Shown here: positions 9,294-17,632 of the stretch, piece by piece
Layout: every line of letters starts with the position of its first letter
Numbering within the stretch: the stretch's first letter is position 1
From: Lachnospiraceae bacterium
Lineage (GTDB): Bacteria; Bacillota; Clostridia; Lachnospirales; Lachnospiraceae
Length of the DNA: 41,097 bases
Direction: 5' to 3'
Assembly (NCBI GenBank): GCA_024698865.1
Contig: JAILQS010000034.1
Span: 1 to 41,097 of the forward strand
The notes under the pieces: model-generated
What the model was told of the DNA's origin: nothing
The model's input: only the letters and a program-made list of their open reading frames with translations
Database searches by the model: none
Translations under genes and position numbers: made by a program

Positions 9294-10037
9294 TTAACCC
9301 TTAATCCTTTTGTGTCGCAAAATTGCAATTAACGTACTCAGCATCATAACACACATATACTTCATTGGTTTGATAATGCCGGAGTGCATTGCCTCACCCA
9401 TCGTTCTCTCATACATAATGGCAGGCGTTTCTTCCACCTGATATCCCAAAAGCATCATCTGAATCAACATATTAATATCCGGGTAACGAATATCAAATTT
9501 CTGGTATCCTGCATAATAACAGAACGCCCTTCTGCTTAACCCCTGCAGACCACTTGTAGGATCTGTAACCGTTTGCTTCGTAACGATTTTGATAATCTTC
9601 CGAAACATCTTCACGGCAAACAGTCGAATGCCTGACATCGGAAAAGATTTTGCTCCCTCTAAGTATCTGGAACCAATGATAATATCCAATGGACGATCTG
9701 TCTGCTCGGATGCTTTCATCTTTTCATAAATAACGTCCACATTTTTTACATCATGCTGCCCATCTGCATCTATTTGAATGATGTATTTATACTCTCTTTC
9801 TTGTGCATACTTATATGCCGTCTGGAGCGCCGCTCCATATCCCATGTTGTACACCTGTGACAGTACTTTTGTCCCGGTCTTCTTTACAACTTCCTCCGTA
9901 TTATCCGCAGAACCGTCATTAATCACCAGAACATCTGCATATTCTTCAATTCCGGCGTTTCGTAAATTAACGATCACCGTCTCAATGTTCATTTCTTCGT
10001 TATAAGCCGGGATAACCACCAATGTTTCCTTTGCCAT
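9294..10037 (-). CDS. Polyprenyl-phosphate-sugar synthase-like GT2
   Basis: The protein has 247 residues and is compact like dolichol-phosphate mannose synthase relatives. It has TLVVIPAYNEEMNIETVI at the start, VINDGSADNTEEV, the catalytic DxD in IIQIDADGQHD (about residues 86-96), and IIGSRYLEGAKSFPMSG followed by DPTSGLQGLSRRAF. These motifs belong to enzymes that move a sugar from a nucleotide to a polyprenyl phosphate on the inner membrane face. The next gene upstream encodes a GT-C-like membrane protein that could use such a lipid-linked donor outside the cell. The ATG has GAAGG at a good distance. Confident for the family; the sugar is unknown. Confidence 0.87.
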   Translation of the reverse strand: MAKETLVVIPAYNEEMNIETVIVNLRNAGIEEYADVLVINDGSADNTEEVVKKTGTKVLSQVYNMGYGAALQTAYKYAQEREYKYIIQIDADGQHDVKNVDVIYEKMKASEQTDRPLDIIIGSRYLEGAKSFPMSGIRLFAVKMFRKIIKIVTKQTVTDPTSGLQGLSRRAFCYYAGYQKFDIRYPDINMLIQMMLLGYQVEETPAIMYERTMGEAMHSGIIKPMKYMCVMMLSTLIAILRHKRIKG

Positions 10038-10052
10038 TCTTACACCTTCTTT

Positions 10053-12194
10053 TTAATATTGAATCGATAAGTTGTTGAGCGCATATTCATTTTGCTCCAA
10101 ATGATATATAATCGTCTCCTTATCTTCATAATAAACCTTCATCTCGTGTGGGTACTGCTTTGCGTATTCCTTTGCCCAATAATAAGCTCTTGCCATTATG
10201 GCACTACGCTGCGTCTGGTAAATCAGACTCTTCTCCGCTTCCGAATACTCACCCAACGGTTCTCTTAAATCCGCCCTGGAGATTTTTTCTCTCCCCTCAA
10301 GGCTATTCTTGTCCATTACATCCACACCCAAAAACATAACCGGATATTTTTCAATTACAAAGAATACGTCTTTGGTCGGAATAGTAAACAACTGGTCCTC
10401 TGACCAATGGTCCAGTTTGTCCGCCAGATCCAGTAACTCATAATGATATCCGTAATTCAATACAATAGACGTTTCATTTACCGGTGAAACTACCGTCCAG
10501 GAATTCTTCGGATACTCATCTACCAGTTCCCGGCAAAGCTTTGCTGCCGCTTCTGTCTGAATCTGCATACAGGTTCTCTCCTGCTTTTGATATTTGTAAT
10601 CATATCCAATGTAAATCACTACCACCACAGAAGCTATGGATAAAAAGATTGGAATGAATTTGACCTTCTTTAATATAAAGCAAACCATCTGATATATAAT
10701 CTCAAAAGGCGTCATAAATGCTGTCATTCCAAATATAAATACCCATTCAATTACACGCTTTTCTTCTATCAATGCGGAATATCCAAGCATCGTAAGATCC
10801 GAAAGACCGGCTGCAAAACACCAAGCAATTGCCATTCCCAAATAAAAACGGAATGCCGTATTGGATTTATTTTTTCGCGTAACAATAATTGCAATGATGC
10901 ATAACAGCAAAGAAAGTCCGATCAGCGATAACAGTATCGTGTATTCTAGCCGTCCAAGACCTCCCCATGAATTCATGGCATCAAAGAAGCGCTTCTCCAC
11001 TTCCTTAAAATTTGTAAAGTCTACTTTTGCAATCTCCGGCGGTAACCCTTCCTCTGTTGGCGTAGAATAGTCTTTGTTCATAACTCCGATTGCCCATGCA
11101 ATAGACTGCTCAAACGGGTAGCCAAGCACCAGTCCCACCACAAACGGCACAAGGGAAAATATGATACTTCCTATCGCAGTTCCAACGAGTGGAAAGAATG
11201 TTTTATTTTTAAAAATCGGAACCAGATTGGCAATTCCAAATGCTACACATACGAACGCAACAAACATCGTGAGATAAAAGTGCGAGAAGAACGTGATGCA
11301 GATTGCCGTACCAAACAAAAGTAATGTCTTTCGTTCCTTTTGATATATATATTCCGTCATAAAATAAATTACGGCAAATAACGCAAACAATCCGTATTCC
11401 ATCGGTAATGTGAACTGAAAACGGAAATAGGTATTGATTCCTCCAAATCCTGAAAGCAACCAGATCAGCATCGAAGCAAAAATCAACACTCTTGCCGTAT
11501 AAAACCTACGAAACAACATATACACCGTTGCCATGGTCAATATCAGAATGGTTGCTGAAAACACATGCACTACCCGTCCTGCCGGCAACCCGGATATCAA
11601 TGCAAGTACCGTCATTACACTATGCATTCCAAACGGATACATACCGGAAACAAAAAAATCTCCGCCGATAAGCGCCTGAATCCAATACAGGTGTACTTCC
11701 TCATCCGATACGCCATACGCATTGTTATGTAACTTGTAATAACCATAGAAGTTCATTACCACCAATACCAGTGCAAGAAATACCAGGTATTCCAGTACTT
11801 TTCCGCGTATTGCTCTTTGATAAAACTTATGATATTTTCTCTTAATGTTCTGTCGGATTCTTTTTAAGTATAAATGTCCTCCGAAATATCCACGCAGCAT
11901 TTCATAAGTCGTGATACCCGCTTTTTGCAAATTATCCCGGTAAGTCCAGGTACGATATACAAGTGGTAATAACAGCATAATTACTACTGCGGGCGTATAA
12001 AACAAATGAGAATACCCTAAAATAAACACTAAAACAGAGATGTACAAATTAGAATACAAAAGGTATGCAAATACTCGGTAGGAAAGTGCCTTCTCCTTAA
12101 AAACCGGATAAAGCACGTATGCCGGAAGTATTATAAAAAGTACACCGTATGTAATTAGAATCTGTATCATATCAATTAGATTGTTTACTAGCAT
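10053..12194 (-). CDS. Large multi-spanning GT-C-like membrane protein
   Basis: This 713-residue protein has about a dozen hydrophobic helices and then a C-terminal soluble domain (about residues 555-713). Between the early helices is GVSDEEVHLYWIQALIGGDF. The acidic pair near the first external loop is where GT-C transferases, which use polyprenyl-phosphate-linked donors, place their catalytic acid. MYPFGMHSVMTVLALISGLP follows. It sits just upstream of a polyprenyl-phosphate-type GT2 gene, the expected partner. I infer that it adds sugars to the polymer on the outer face of the membrane. A family of uncharacterised membrane proteins is the alternative. Confidence 0.6.
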   Translation of the reverse strand: MLVNNLIDMIQILITYGVLFIILPAYVLYPVFKEKALSYRVFAYLLYSNLYISVLVFILGYSHLFYTPAVVIMLLLPLVYRTWTYRDNLQKAGITTYEMLRGYFGGHLYLKRIRQNIKRKYHKFYQRAIRGKVLEYLVFLALVLVVMNFYGYYKLHNNAYGVSDEEVHLYWIQALIGGDFFVSGMYPFGMHSVMTVLALISGLPAGRVVHVFSATILILTMATVYMLFRRFYTARVLIFASMLIWLLSGFGGINTYFRFQFTLPMEYGLFALFAVIYFMTEYIYQKERKTLLLFGTAICITFFSHFYLTMFVAFVCVAFGIANLVPIFKNKTFFPLVGTAIGSIIFSLVPFVVGLVLGYPFEQSIAWAIGVMNKDYSTPTEEGLPPEIAKVDFTNFKEVEKRFFDAMNSWGGLGRLEYTILLSLIGLSLLLCIIAIIVTRKNKSNTAFRFYLGMAIAWCFAAGLSDLTMLGYSALIEEKRVIEWVFIFGMTAFMTPFEIIYQMVCFILKKVKFIPIFLSIASVVVVIYIGYDYKYQKQERTCMQIQTEAAAKLCRELVDEYPKNSWTVVSPVNETSIVLNYGYHYELLDLADKLDHWSEDQLFTIPTKDVFFVIEKYPVMFLGVDVMDKNSLEGREKISRADLREPLGEYSEAEKSLIYQTQRSAIMARAYYWAKEYAKQYPHEMKVYYEDKETIIYHLEQNEYALNNLSIQY

Positions 12195-12218
12195 ATAGGT
12201 ATCCCCATTCTTAATTCA

Positions 12219-13121
12219 TTAAGTATAAAAACGTATCCATTCTACTGCTTCACTGTCAAGTACCAGAGAAGACGCTTTCAAATCCTCCATAACTTTCTCA
12301 AACTGTTCAAACTGACGATTCGAAAAATAGTAGCGCATACACACCTTAATTGCCTCAAGATCATCCTGACAGTTTGCACTGGCATAGGCAATCCACTTTT
12401 CCGCCTTTTCTCCGGAATCCTGTTTCTCCCAGATTTGAACGATTGTTTTTAATTGCTCACCGGACAACACTCCGTCCACGCTTTCTGCAAGCTGCCATAA
12501 TCTTTTATCTAATAAATCACTGTATCTACCCTGTTCCTGCTTGTTCATTACATTTTGAAGCAGGAAGTTACCAACATAACTTACATAGTTTTGCAGTGCT
12601 GCAACGTCTGCAGAGTCTTCCAGTTCTTCCGACAATAGCTTTTCCTGACGTTTAAAGTCTGCAATCGTTTCAGATAAGAATGCTGCTGCGTAATGGGAAA
12701 TCTCAGAATCCTGATCCTCAATTGCCATTTTAACTATGTCGATGGAACCTGATACATCTGTTTTTAATACATCTAAAAAGGCATTTCTTCTACTATGTTT
12801 ATCTGAAATAATAAGTGTTTCTTCAATCGGTACTTTATTGCTCTCCTGTCGGATATCCGCTGCAGTAATTACTTTTATCTTCTTGCCTCCTACCAGATCA
12901 CTGATATCCATGGAGTCATGCATAAAATAATCCATTGGAAAATAGAACAGACGAATCAGCAGATAAAACAACGGCGCAATGACCGGACAAAAGAAAATGA
13001 TAATTGCCCAGGTGATTCCCTTTTGCTTTTCGCCTTTATAAATCTGATAGCACATCTCGACAAACGCAATCACTGTATTGATAACAAGTACCACAACCAA
13101 TACTTTTATATATTCATCCAT
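12219..13121 (-). CDS. pelE: PelE-like protein: two membrane helices plus helical repeat domain
   Basis: The 300-residue protein starts with two hydrophobic helices (about residues 5-24 and 37-62). A cytoplasmic, mostly helical region follows, which looks like degenerate TPR or HEAT-type repeats (for example NAFLDVLKTDVSGSIDIVKM, then ISHYAAAFLSETIADFKRQE). PelE of Pseudomonas has the same plan, membrane helices followed by TPRs, and binds PelD and PelF. The gene lies 12 bp after the pelD-like gene, matching the pelD-pelE order. Sequence similarity alone would be weak; architecture plus position support the call. Confidence 0.68.
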   Translation of the reverse strand: MDEYIKVLVVVLVINTVIAFVEMCYQIYKGEKQKGITWAIIIFFCPVIAPLFYLLIRLFYFPMDYFMHDSMDISDLVGGKKIKVITAADIRQESNKVPIEETLIISDKHSRRNAFLDVLKTDVSGSIDIVKMAIEDQDSEISHYAAAFLSETIADFKRQEKLLSEELEDSADVAALQNYVSYVGNFLLQNVMNKQEQGRYSDLLDKRLWQLAESVDGVLSGEQLKTIVQIWEKQDSGEKAEKWIAYASANCQDDLEAIKVCMRYYFSNRQFEQFEKVMEDLKASSLVLDSEAVEWIRFYT

Positions 13122-13133
13122 TTAACATACCTC

Positions 13134-15266
13134 TTAATCTACCACAACAACTTTTAAATGGTTGTTCGCAAATCTTGTCACTACGGCACTTACTTCAGTT
13201 CTTGAGGTGTTGGCAAGAAGAATCTGTACTTTATCTTTTACGATTCCGATGTAGTCCGTATCACGAATCAGTCCTTCTGCCATTGCCATTTCTTTCTCTG
13301 TGTTCTGCTCTACAACCAGTTCCAGTTTACAGTACTCTGACAAACCATTTTCCATACCTTCTCTCAATGTTTCTTCACACTGTAAGAAAGCCTGTTCCTT
13401 CATGATGTTCGTATCTTCATAATAACTGTCTCTGAACAAAGCATCCATAAATTCAAATGCTCTACCGATAGATTTCTCAACCAGTTTACATAAAAGAGCA
13501 AGTAAGTTTGCCTGATATAAAGTCGTTGTTTCCAACTCTTCCGGCCAAACCATTATAATCGCGGAAATGGCTCCGTTATAATGTGTTACGCCTGCAAGAA
13601 TCGGTAACTTTTGGTCAAGTTTCACGTTACGATAAATACCATTCTCCGAAAGCTGTTCAAAGAATCTGCTTTCCTTGTCCAGTTTGAAGGAATTGCCAAG
13701 TTGTCTTGATTCGTCTGAAGTGGAAGCTGCCAGACGGTAATAATCAGATGCACCGTTTCCAACATATACGGCAACATTCTTGCATTCCATTGTCTGCGAA
13801 ATAACTTTTGCTGCCTGGAACACTACCTTCTGCGACTCCAGATAATCCAGTTCACTCGTAATCTCATAAATCTTGGACATACTGTTTTTGTAGTTCACCA
13901 GACGTTTTTCGAATACATTTTTAATGTATACGTTACTCTCGTTAATCTCTTTGATTTCTTTTAATTCTCTCTTGTCATAACGATTCTCTTCTTTGAGGTC
14001 TGCAATCTCTGTTTTGAGTTTGTCTCTGACATAGGAAACTACGACGCCGATTAACAGAAGCTGCAATACCCATACGTATCTTTCAAAATCAATCAATACG
14101 GCAAACATACCATCTACTGCAAAGGCTGCTGAGAAATGGCCGATTGCACTGAGCACTACCGCAATGAGTGACTGTGTCGTTCCCAAAACGGCAGCTATAA
14201 TCACTACATAAATCAGGTAGAAATCAACAATTTCACCAAACCAAGTTCCTTTAAACAATAAAGTTAATGCATATGCCAGCGCAAACATCAAAGCATTTTC
14301 AATTAACTGGCGCACTACAATATCAAAAGTACGGCGCTTGCCTTCTTTGCCGGTATTCTTTTTCTTGTTCTTCTTTACGATATTGTTAATCTCTTTGATA
14401 CTGTCCTCGATATGGTTTCTAAGTTTGAAACCGATATCATCCATACGCTTGGTAGAAAACTCTTTTGCTATACGGTCTTTGACTTGTCTGCTCTCCTCGA
14501 CTTCCAGGTCTTTGAACAGCGTCTTCTTCAAAAGATCCACAATCTCCTGTTCTGTTACCACAGTTCCCGGTACGTTATAATGAACGTGTGGCTCCTCCGG
14601 ATCATGGAAGGATAACGCGTAGCACGCCTCCACAGCATCCTTAAGGCCAATCATAATATGTTCACTGTTTGGACGACATTTTACTTTTCCTTCTGCATTC
14701 GCCTGTGTTAACATATCTACAAGCACATTATTTTGCATACAGTGGGAATCCTGTACTCCATATACTTCCGGCAGACGGACAATCTTTACTTCAAATTCAT
14801 CCGGCTCACGGTAGAATACGCAAAGTCTTTCCCCTTGTGCAATTGTCTCCATGGTCTTAGTAGCTGCCATCGGGCGGATCAGTTCCGTAATCTTATTCTC
14901 TGTATTACCGTCATGAACGTAGAGACTGCTAAGATAAATAAACTTTTTGACATTACCAAGTTTGGCCGCTGTTACAACATTTACAAGACCGGAAATGTAC
15001 TCAACAGACTTGTTCTGTAACGCCAATTCCTCTTTATCTGCCAGGCTGTCGGCAAATATTACAATCTCCGGATTCACGTTCTGAATTACATTTACCACAC
15101 GATCACTGGTAAATGCGAAATCGTACTGCTGGAAAACTCCTTTTGCTGACTTCTGTATTCCGCTCTCGTCCCCAGTCAATACATAGATTTCATGATCTTC
15201 TTTTCGAAGCTTTGCAATAAGGCTTCTTTGAAACGCTGTGTAACTTCCACAAATTAAAACGTTAAT
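13134..15266 (-). CDS. pelD: PelD-like c-di-GMP receptor fused to a degenerate NAD-epimerase domain
   Basis: About 710 residues, numbered from the ATT discussed here. Residues 1-290 resemble an extended short-chain dehydrogenase/epimerase (VLICGS, IYLSSLYVH, RLPEVYGVQD), but the Gly-x-x-Gly-x-x-Gly loop is eroded and the YxxxK motif reads MAATK (Met133, Lys137). Four membrane helices follow (about 319-414), then a coiled coil (about 415-460), a GAF-like domain (about 465-600) and a GGDEF-like tail. In the tail RDTD (668-671) sits five residues before KDKVQ, exactly where an RxxD inhibitory site precedes GGDEF. A kept I-site with a lost catalytic motif is the PelD signature, so it should bind c-di-GMP and switch synthesis on. 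The start is odd: GGGGAGG lies nine bases before ATT at 15264-15266. In-frame TTG codons at 15275 (no spacing) and 15284 (upstream of the SD) are the canonical alternatives. Confidence 0.82.
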   Translation of the reverse strand: MNVLICGSYTAFQRSLIAKLRKEDHEIYVLTGDESGIQKSAKGVFQQYDFAFTSDRVVNVIQNVNPEIVIFADSLADKEELALQNKSVEYISGLVNVVTAAKLGNVKKFIYLSSLYVHDGNTENKITELIRPMAATKTMETIAQGERLCVFYREPDEFEVKIVRLPEVYGVQDSHCMQNNVLVDMLTQANAEGKVKCRPNSEHIMIGLKDAVEACYALSFHDPEEPHVHYNVPGTVVTEQEIVDLLKKTLFKDLEVEESRQVKDRIAKEFSTKRMDDIGFKLRNHIEDSIKEINNIVKKNKKKNTGKEGKRRTFDIVVRQLIENALMFALAYALTLLFKGTWFGEIVDFYLIYVVIIAAVLGTTQSLIAVVLSAIGHFSAAFAVDGMFAVLIDFERYVWVLQLLLIGVVVSYVRDKLKTEIADLKEENRYDKRELKEIKEINESNVYIKNVFEKRLVNYKNSMSKIYEITSELDYLESQKVVFQAAKVISQTMECKNVAVYVGNGASDYYRLAASTSDESRQLGNSFKLDKESRFFEQLSENGIYRNVKLDQKLPILAGVTHYNGAISAIIMVWPEELETTTLYQANLLALLCKLVEKSIGRAFEFMDALFRDSYYEDTNIMKEQAFLQCEETLREGMENGLSEYCKLELVVEQNTEKEMAMAEGLIRDTDYIGIVKDKVQILLANTSRTEVSAVVTRFANNHLKVVVVD

Positions 15267-15275
15267 AATAATCAA

Positions 15276-15282
15276 CCTCCCC
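15276..15282 (-). promoter_or_regulatory. Strong Shine-Dalgarno site for pelD without a canonical start at normal distance
   Basis: The minus strand reads GGGGAGG here. Downstream codons are TTG (spacing 0), then three ATT codons at spacings 3, 6 and 9, then AAC GTT. No ATG or GTG is available, and an in-frame stop lies upstream of the first TTG at 15284. This makes an ATT start, or a poorly spaced TTG, unavoidable unless the sequence has an error. Confidence 0.6.
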
Positions 15283-15306
15283 AATATTAAATTTTATTTT
15301 TTGTTT

Positions 15307-15687
15307 TTACTTTGATTCCTTGTTTTCCAAATCAATAATCTTTTGTTCCAGTTCTTCTTTTTCATTTTTAAGAATAGAAACCTGCATCGTTAATTCCGAC
15401 ACCTGATTTATTAATTTTGAAATAGACGAGGTTTGATGAAATATGATAAATGCAAGCAATACACTTATCATCACAAAAAGAATCGTTGGTGGATACCATA
15501 CTCCGAACCATCCAGCGACAATATTGATTATTCTTGGATACACTCCAAGAACCATAATAAAGACAGCACTAATAAGCCAAGGAATGGCCTGTGCTTCAGT
15601 TATCATCCTAGACTTGATTCTGGATACTACGACCCAGATGAGTAAAATACCTACTACTTCCGCAGCAATGTTAATTAAAATACTCAT
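15307..15687 (-). CDS. DUF2304-like small membrane protein
   Basis: The 126-residue protein has three hydrophobic helices (about residues 3-20, 32-50 and 60-80) and ends in a coiled coil of roughly 40 residues rich in Leu, Glu and Lys. DUF2304 proteins have this plan and are usually found next to polyprenyl-phosphate GT2 enzymes, which they may hold at the membrane. Here the likely partner GT2 is five genes downstream. I chose the ATG at 15685-15687, ten bases after AGAGG, over a TTG six bases upstream that would be too close to it. It is the first gene of the exopolysaccharide operon. Confidence 0.7.
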   Translation of the reverse strand: MSILINIAAEVVGILLIWVVVSRIKSRMITEAQAIPWLISAVFIMVLGVYPRIINIVAGWFGVWYPPTILFVMISVLLAFIIFHQTSSISKLINQVSELTMQVSILKNEKEELEQKIIDLENKESK

Positions 15688-15717
15688 ATCCAATTTTCCT
15701 CTCTCATCAACTTAACA

Positions 15718-15728
15718 TTAACAGTTAA
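15718..15728. promoter_or_regulatory. Short palindrome downstream of the exopolysaccharide promoter
   Basis: TTAACTGTTAA on the minus strand is a perfect inverted repeat with a single central base. It is followed by a third GTTAA copy. It lies between the predicted start point and the first ribosome site, where a repressor could bind. No regulator is identified. Confidence 0.3.
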
Positions 15729-15737
15729 TACTCAAAT

Positions 15738-15743
15738 ATCATA
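15738..15743 (-). promoter_or_regulatory. Extended -10 promoter of the exopolysaccharide operon
   Basis: On the minus strand TGGTATGAT gives an extended -10 (TATGAT at 15738-15743), about 50 bp upstream of the first gene. No good -35 box lies 16-18 bp further up, so it depends on the TGn element. Just downstream is the palindrome TTAACTGTTAA (15718-15728), which could be an operator. No clear terminator separates this operon from the iron-transport operon upstream, so read-through is possible. Confidence 0.5.
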
Positions 15744-15821
15744 CCATTGTCCTATTGAAAAGTACAGTTTTTTTTGAAAATTTTCGACAGTATTTTTTTT
15801 ACTCTTATTTTATCTTACAAT

Positions 15822-16613
15822 TCACACGGCGGCCGCTTTCGGTATTACAAATGGGCTATGTGAAACCGGGTCTTCTATTATAAAACTCTCCAGCCCGTAT
15901 ATTTCACGAATCACCTCCTGCGTAATAATTTTTTCCGGTGCTCCCTGATACATCAGGTTCCCGTTCTTCATAGCAAAAATGTGGTCTGCGTATCTCGAAG
16001 ACAGGTTGATATCATGTAGTACCATTACAATTGTTGTTCCTCTCTCTTCATTCAGTTTCTTCAATAATTCCAGAATCTCCACCTGATAGGAAATATCCAG
16101 ATACGTGGTTGGTTCATCCAGAAACAGGATATCTGTCTGCTGTGCAAGTGCCAACGCAATAAACACTCTCTGTCTTTGTCCTCCTGACAACTGATTTATA
16201 CGTGCATCGCTAAGTTCCAAAATCCCCATAAATTTCATCACTTCTTCCACCACTTCATAATCCTTTGCATTCAAAGGTGCCATCAGTTTCCGGTACGGAA
16301 AACGTCCTCTGGAAACAAGCTCCGAAACTTTAATTCCCTCCGGTACTGTCGTACTCTGTGGAAGGAGACCAATATTTTGGGCAATTTGTCTGGTAGGGAT
16401 GTGTGAAAGGGATTGTTCTCCCAGTTTAATACTTCCACTGCTCGGTTGCAGTAAACGGCAGAATGTCTTTAATAATGTAGATTTACCGCTTCCGTTAGAT
16501 CCGAGTATAACACTGATTTTCCCGCGCGGAACAGTTACATTCACTCCGTGTAGTATTTCCTTGTCACGATATCCCGCAACTACTTTTTCTGCTTTCAACA
16601 CTTTATTATTCAT
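15822..16613 (-). CDS. Iron-siderophore/heme ABC transporter ATP-binding protein
   Basis: This 263-residue ABC ATPase has Walker A GSNGSGKST (about residues 37-45), signature LSGGQRQR, Walker B ILFLDEPTTYLDI, and a switch histidine in VLHDINLSSRYADHI. The sequence is closest to the FepC/FhuC group that powers siderophore, heme or cobalamin uptake. Its ATG overlaps the stop of the permease gene before it (TAATG), indicating coupled translation. It ends the four-gene operon. It acts on the cytoplasmic side, binding the two FecCD permeases. Confidence 0.93.
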   Translation of the reverse strand: MNNKVLKAEKVVAGYRDKEILHGVNVTVPRGKISVILGSNGSGKSTLLKTFCRLLQPSSGSIKLGEQSLSHIPTRQIAQNIGLLPQSTTVPEGIKVSELVSRGRFPYRKLMAPLNAKDYEVVEEVMKFMGILELSDARINQLSGGQRQRVFIALALAQQTDILFLDEPTTYLDISYQVEILELLKKLNEERGTTIVMVLHDINLSSRYADHIFAMKNGNLMYQGAPEKIITQEVIREIYGLESFIIEDPVSHSPFVIPKAAAV

Positions 16614-17632
16614 TACACATGGTCTCCTTTATTTAAACGAATCAACAGATACAAAAGGTATGGTGCTCCCAAAACACCTGAGACAACACCTACCGGGTAT
16701 CTGGTCGGCAACAGATTCTGTCCGATAAAATCCGCTCCAATCACAAGTATTGCTCCCACAATCCCCGAAGCCAACGTATTGCTTCGGTTTTTTCCACATA
16801 TTCCACCGGCAATCGGGCCGGATAAAAATGCAATGGACGAAATCGGGCCGGATACCGCAGTGGCTACTGCAAGCATCACGACAGAACAGGCAAGCAACAA
16901 TACTCTTGCCGTTCCTACCTTAACTCCCAGGATCAAAGCGTGCTGCTCACCCAGTTCCAGAATCTTTTGTACTTCTGATAAAACTGCTATTACGCAAGAT
17001 ACCACGCCTATCACAAGTCCGACCAGCCATAGATAGTCCATCGTCACTTCATTTAGATTTCCTGCCATCCAACGCATCGCTGCCGGCACATCATACTCTG
17101 CTGCTCTAAGCAGCATCCAGGAAATACACGCACTCAAAAATGCCTGTACACCTATTCCGGTCAAAATCACGCGGACCGTTGAATATCCATCCTTATACGC
17201 AATCAGATATATTACCAGCACAGTTACCAGACCGGCAACAATTGCCATAATAGAAACGACTCCACGATTTGCGTGCAAAACCAATATCCCAAAAACTGCT
17301 GCCGCCGCTGAACCTGTAGATACTCCGATTATATCCGGACTTGCAAGCGGATTGCCTAACAGCTTCTGAAAGGTATTCCCTGCAATTCCAAACGCATATC
17401 CACAGATAATTGCTGCAATTGTTCTGGGAAATCTCAGTTTTCCAATGATATACGTACCACCCGGCACATCTTTTCCAAATAATACCGAAATAACCTCTGT
17501 GGGGGAAAAATTCTTACTTCCTAACGTCATATTTATTATAATCAGCACTGCCAATATAAGAAGCATTACACTGACATCATATTTGTATTTTCTTTTTCTT
17601 TCCAGATTCTCTATTTGAACTCTATTTTTCAT
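16613..17632 (-). CDS. FecCD-family iron-complex permease
   Basis: The 339-residue protein has about ten membrane helices and the FecCD signature region LRFPRTIAAIICGYAFGIAG followed by GNPLASPDIIGVSTGSA. With the neighbouring permease it should form the heterodimeric channel of a type II ABC importer. Its start overlaps the preceding permease's stop by four bases (ATGA), and its stop overlaps the ATPase start. The substrate is probably ferric siderophore or heme, judged from the operator and binding protein. Cobalamin is a less likely alternative. Confidence 0.92.
   Translation of the reverse strand: MKNRVQIENLERKRKYKYDVSVMLLILAVLIIINMTLGSKNFSPTEVISVLFGKDVPGGTYIIGKLRFPRTIAAIICGYAFGIAGNTFQKLLGNPLASPDIIGVSTGSAAAAVFGILVLHANRGVVSIMAIVAGLVTVLVIYLIAYKDGYSTVRVILTGIGVQAFLSACISWMLLRAAEYDVPAAMRWMAGNLNEVTMDYLWLVGLVIGVVSCVIAVLSEVQKILELGEQHALILGVKVGTARVLLLACSVVMLAVATAVSGPISSIAFLSGPIAGGICGKNRSNTLASGIVGAILVIGADFIGQNLLPTRYPVGVVSGVLGAPYLLYLLIRLNKGDHV

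Noticed and set aside
15755-15800. Terminator between the iron operon and the exopolysaccharide operon
   Set aside because: The stretch is A/T-rich with only a short GAAAATTTTC palindrome and no stable stem ahead of a T run.
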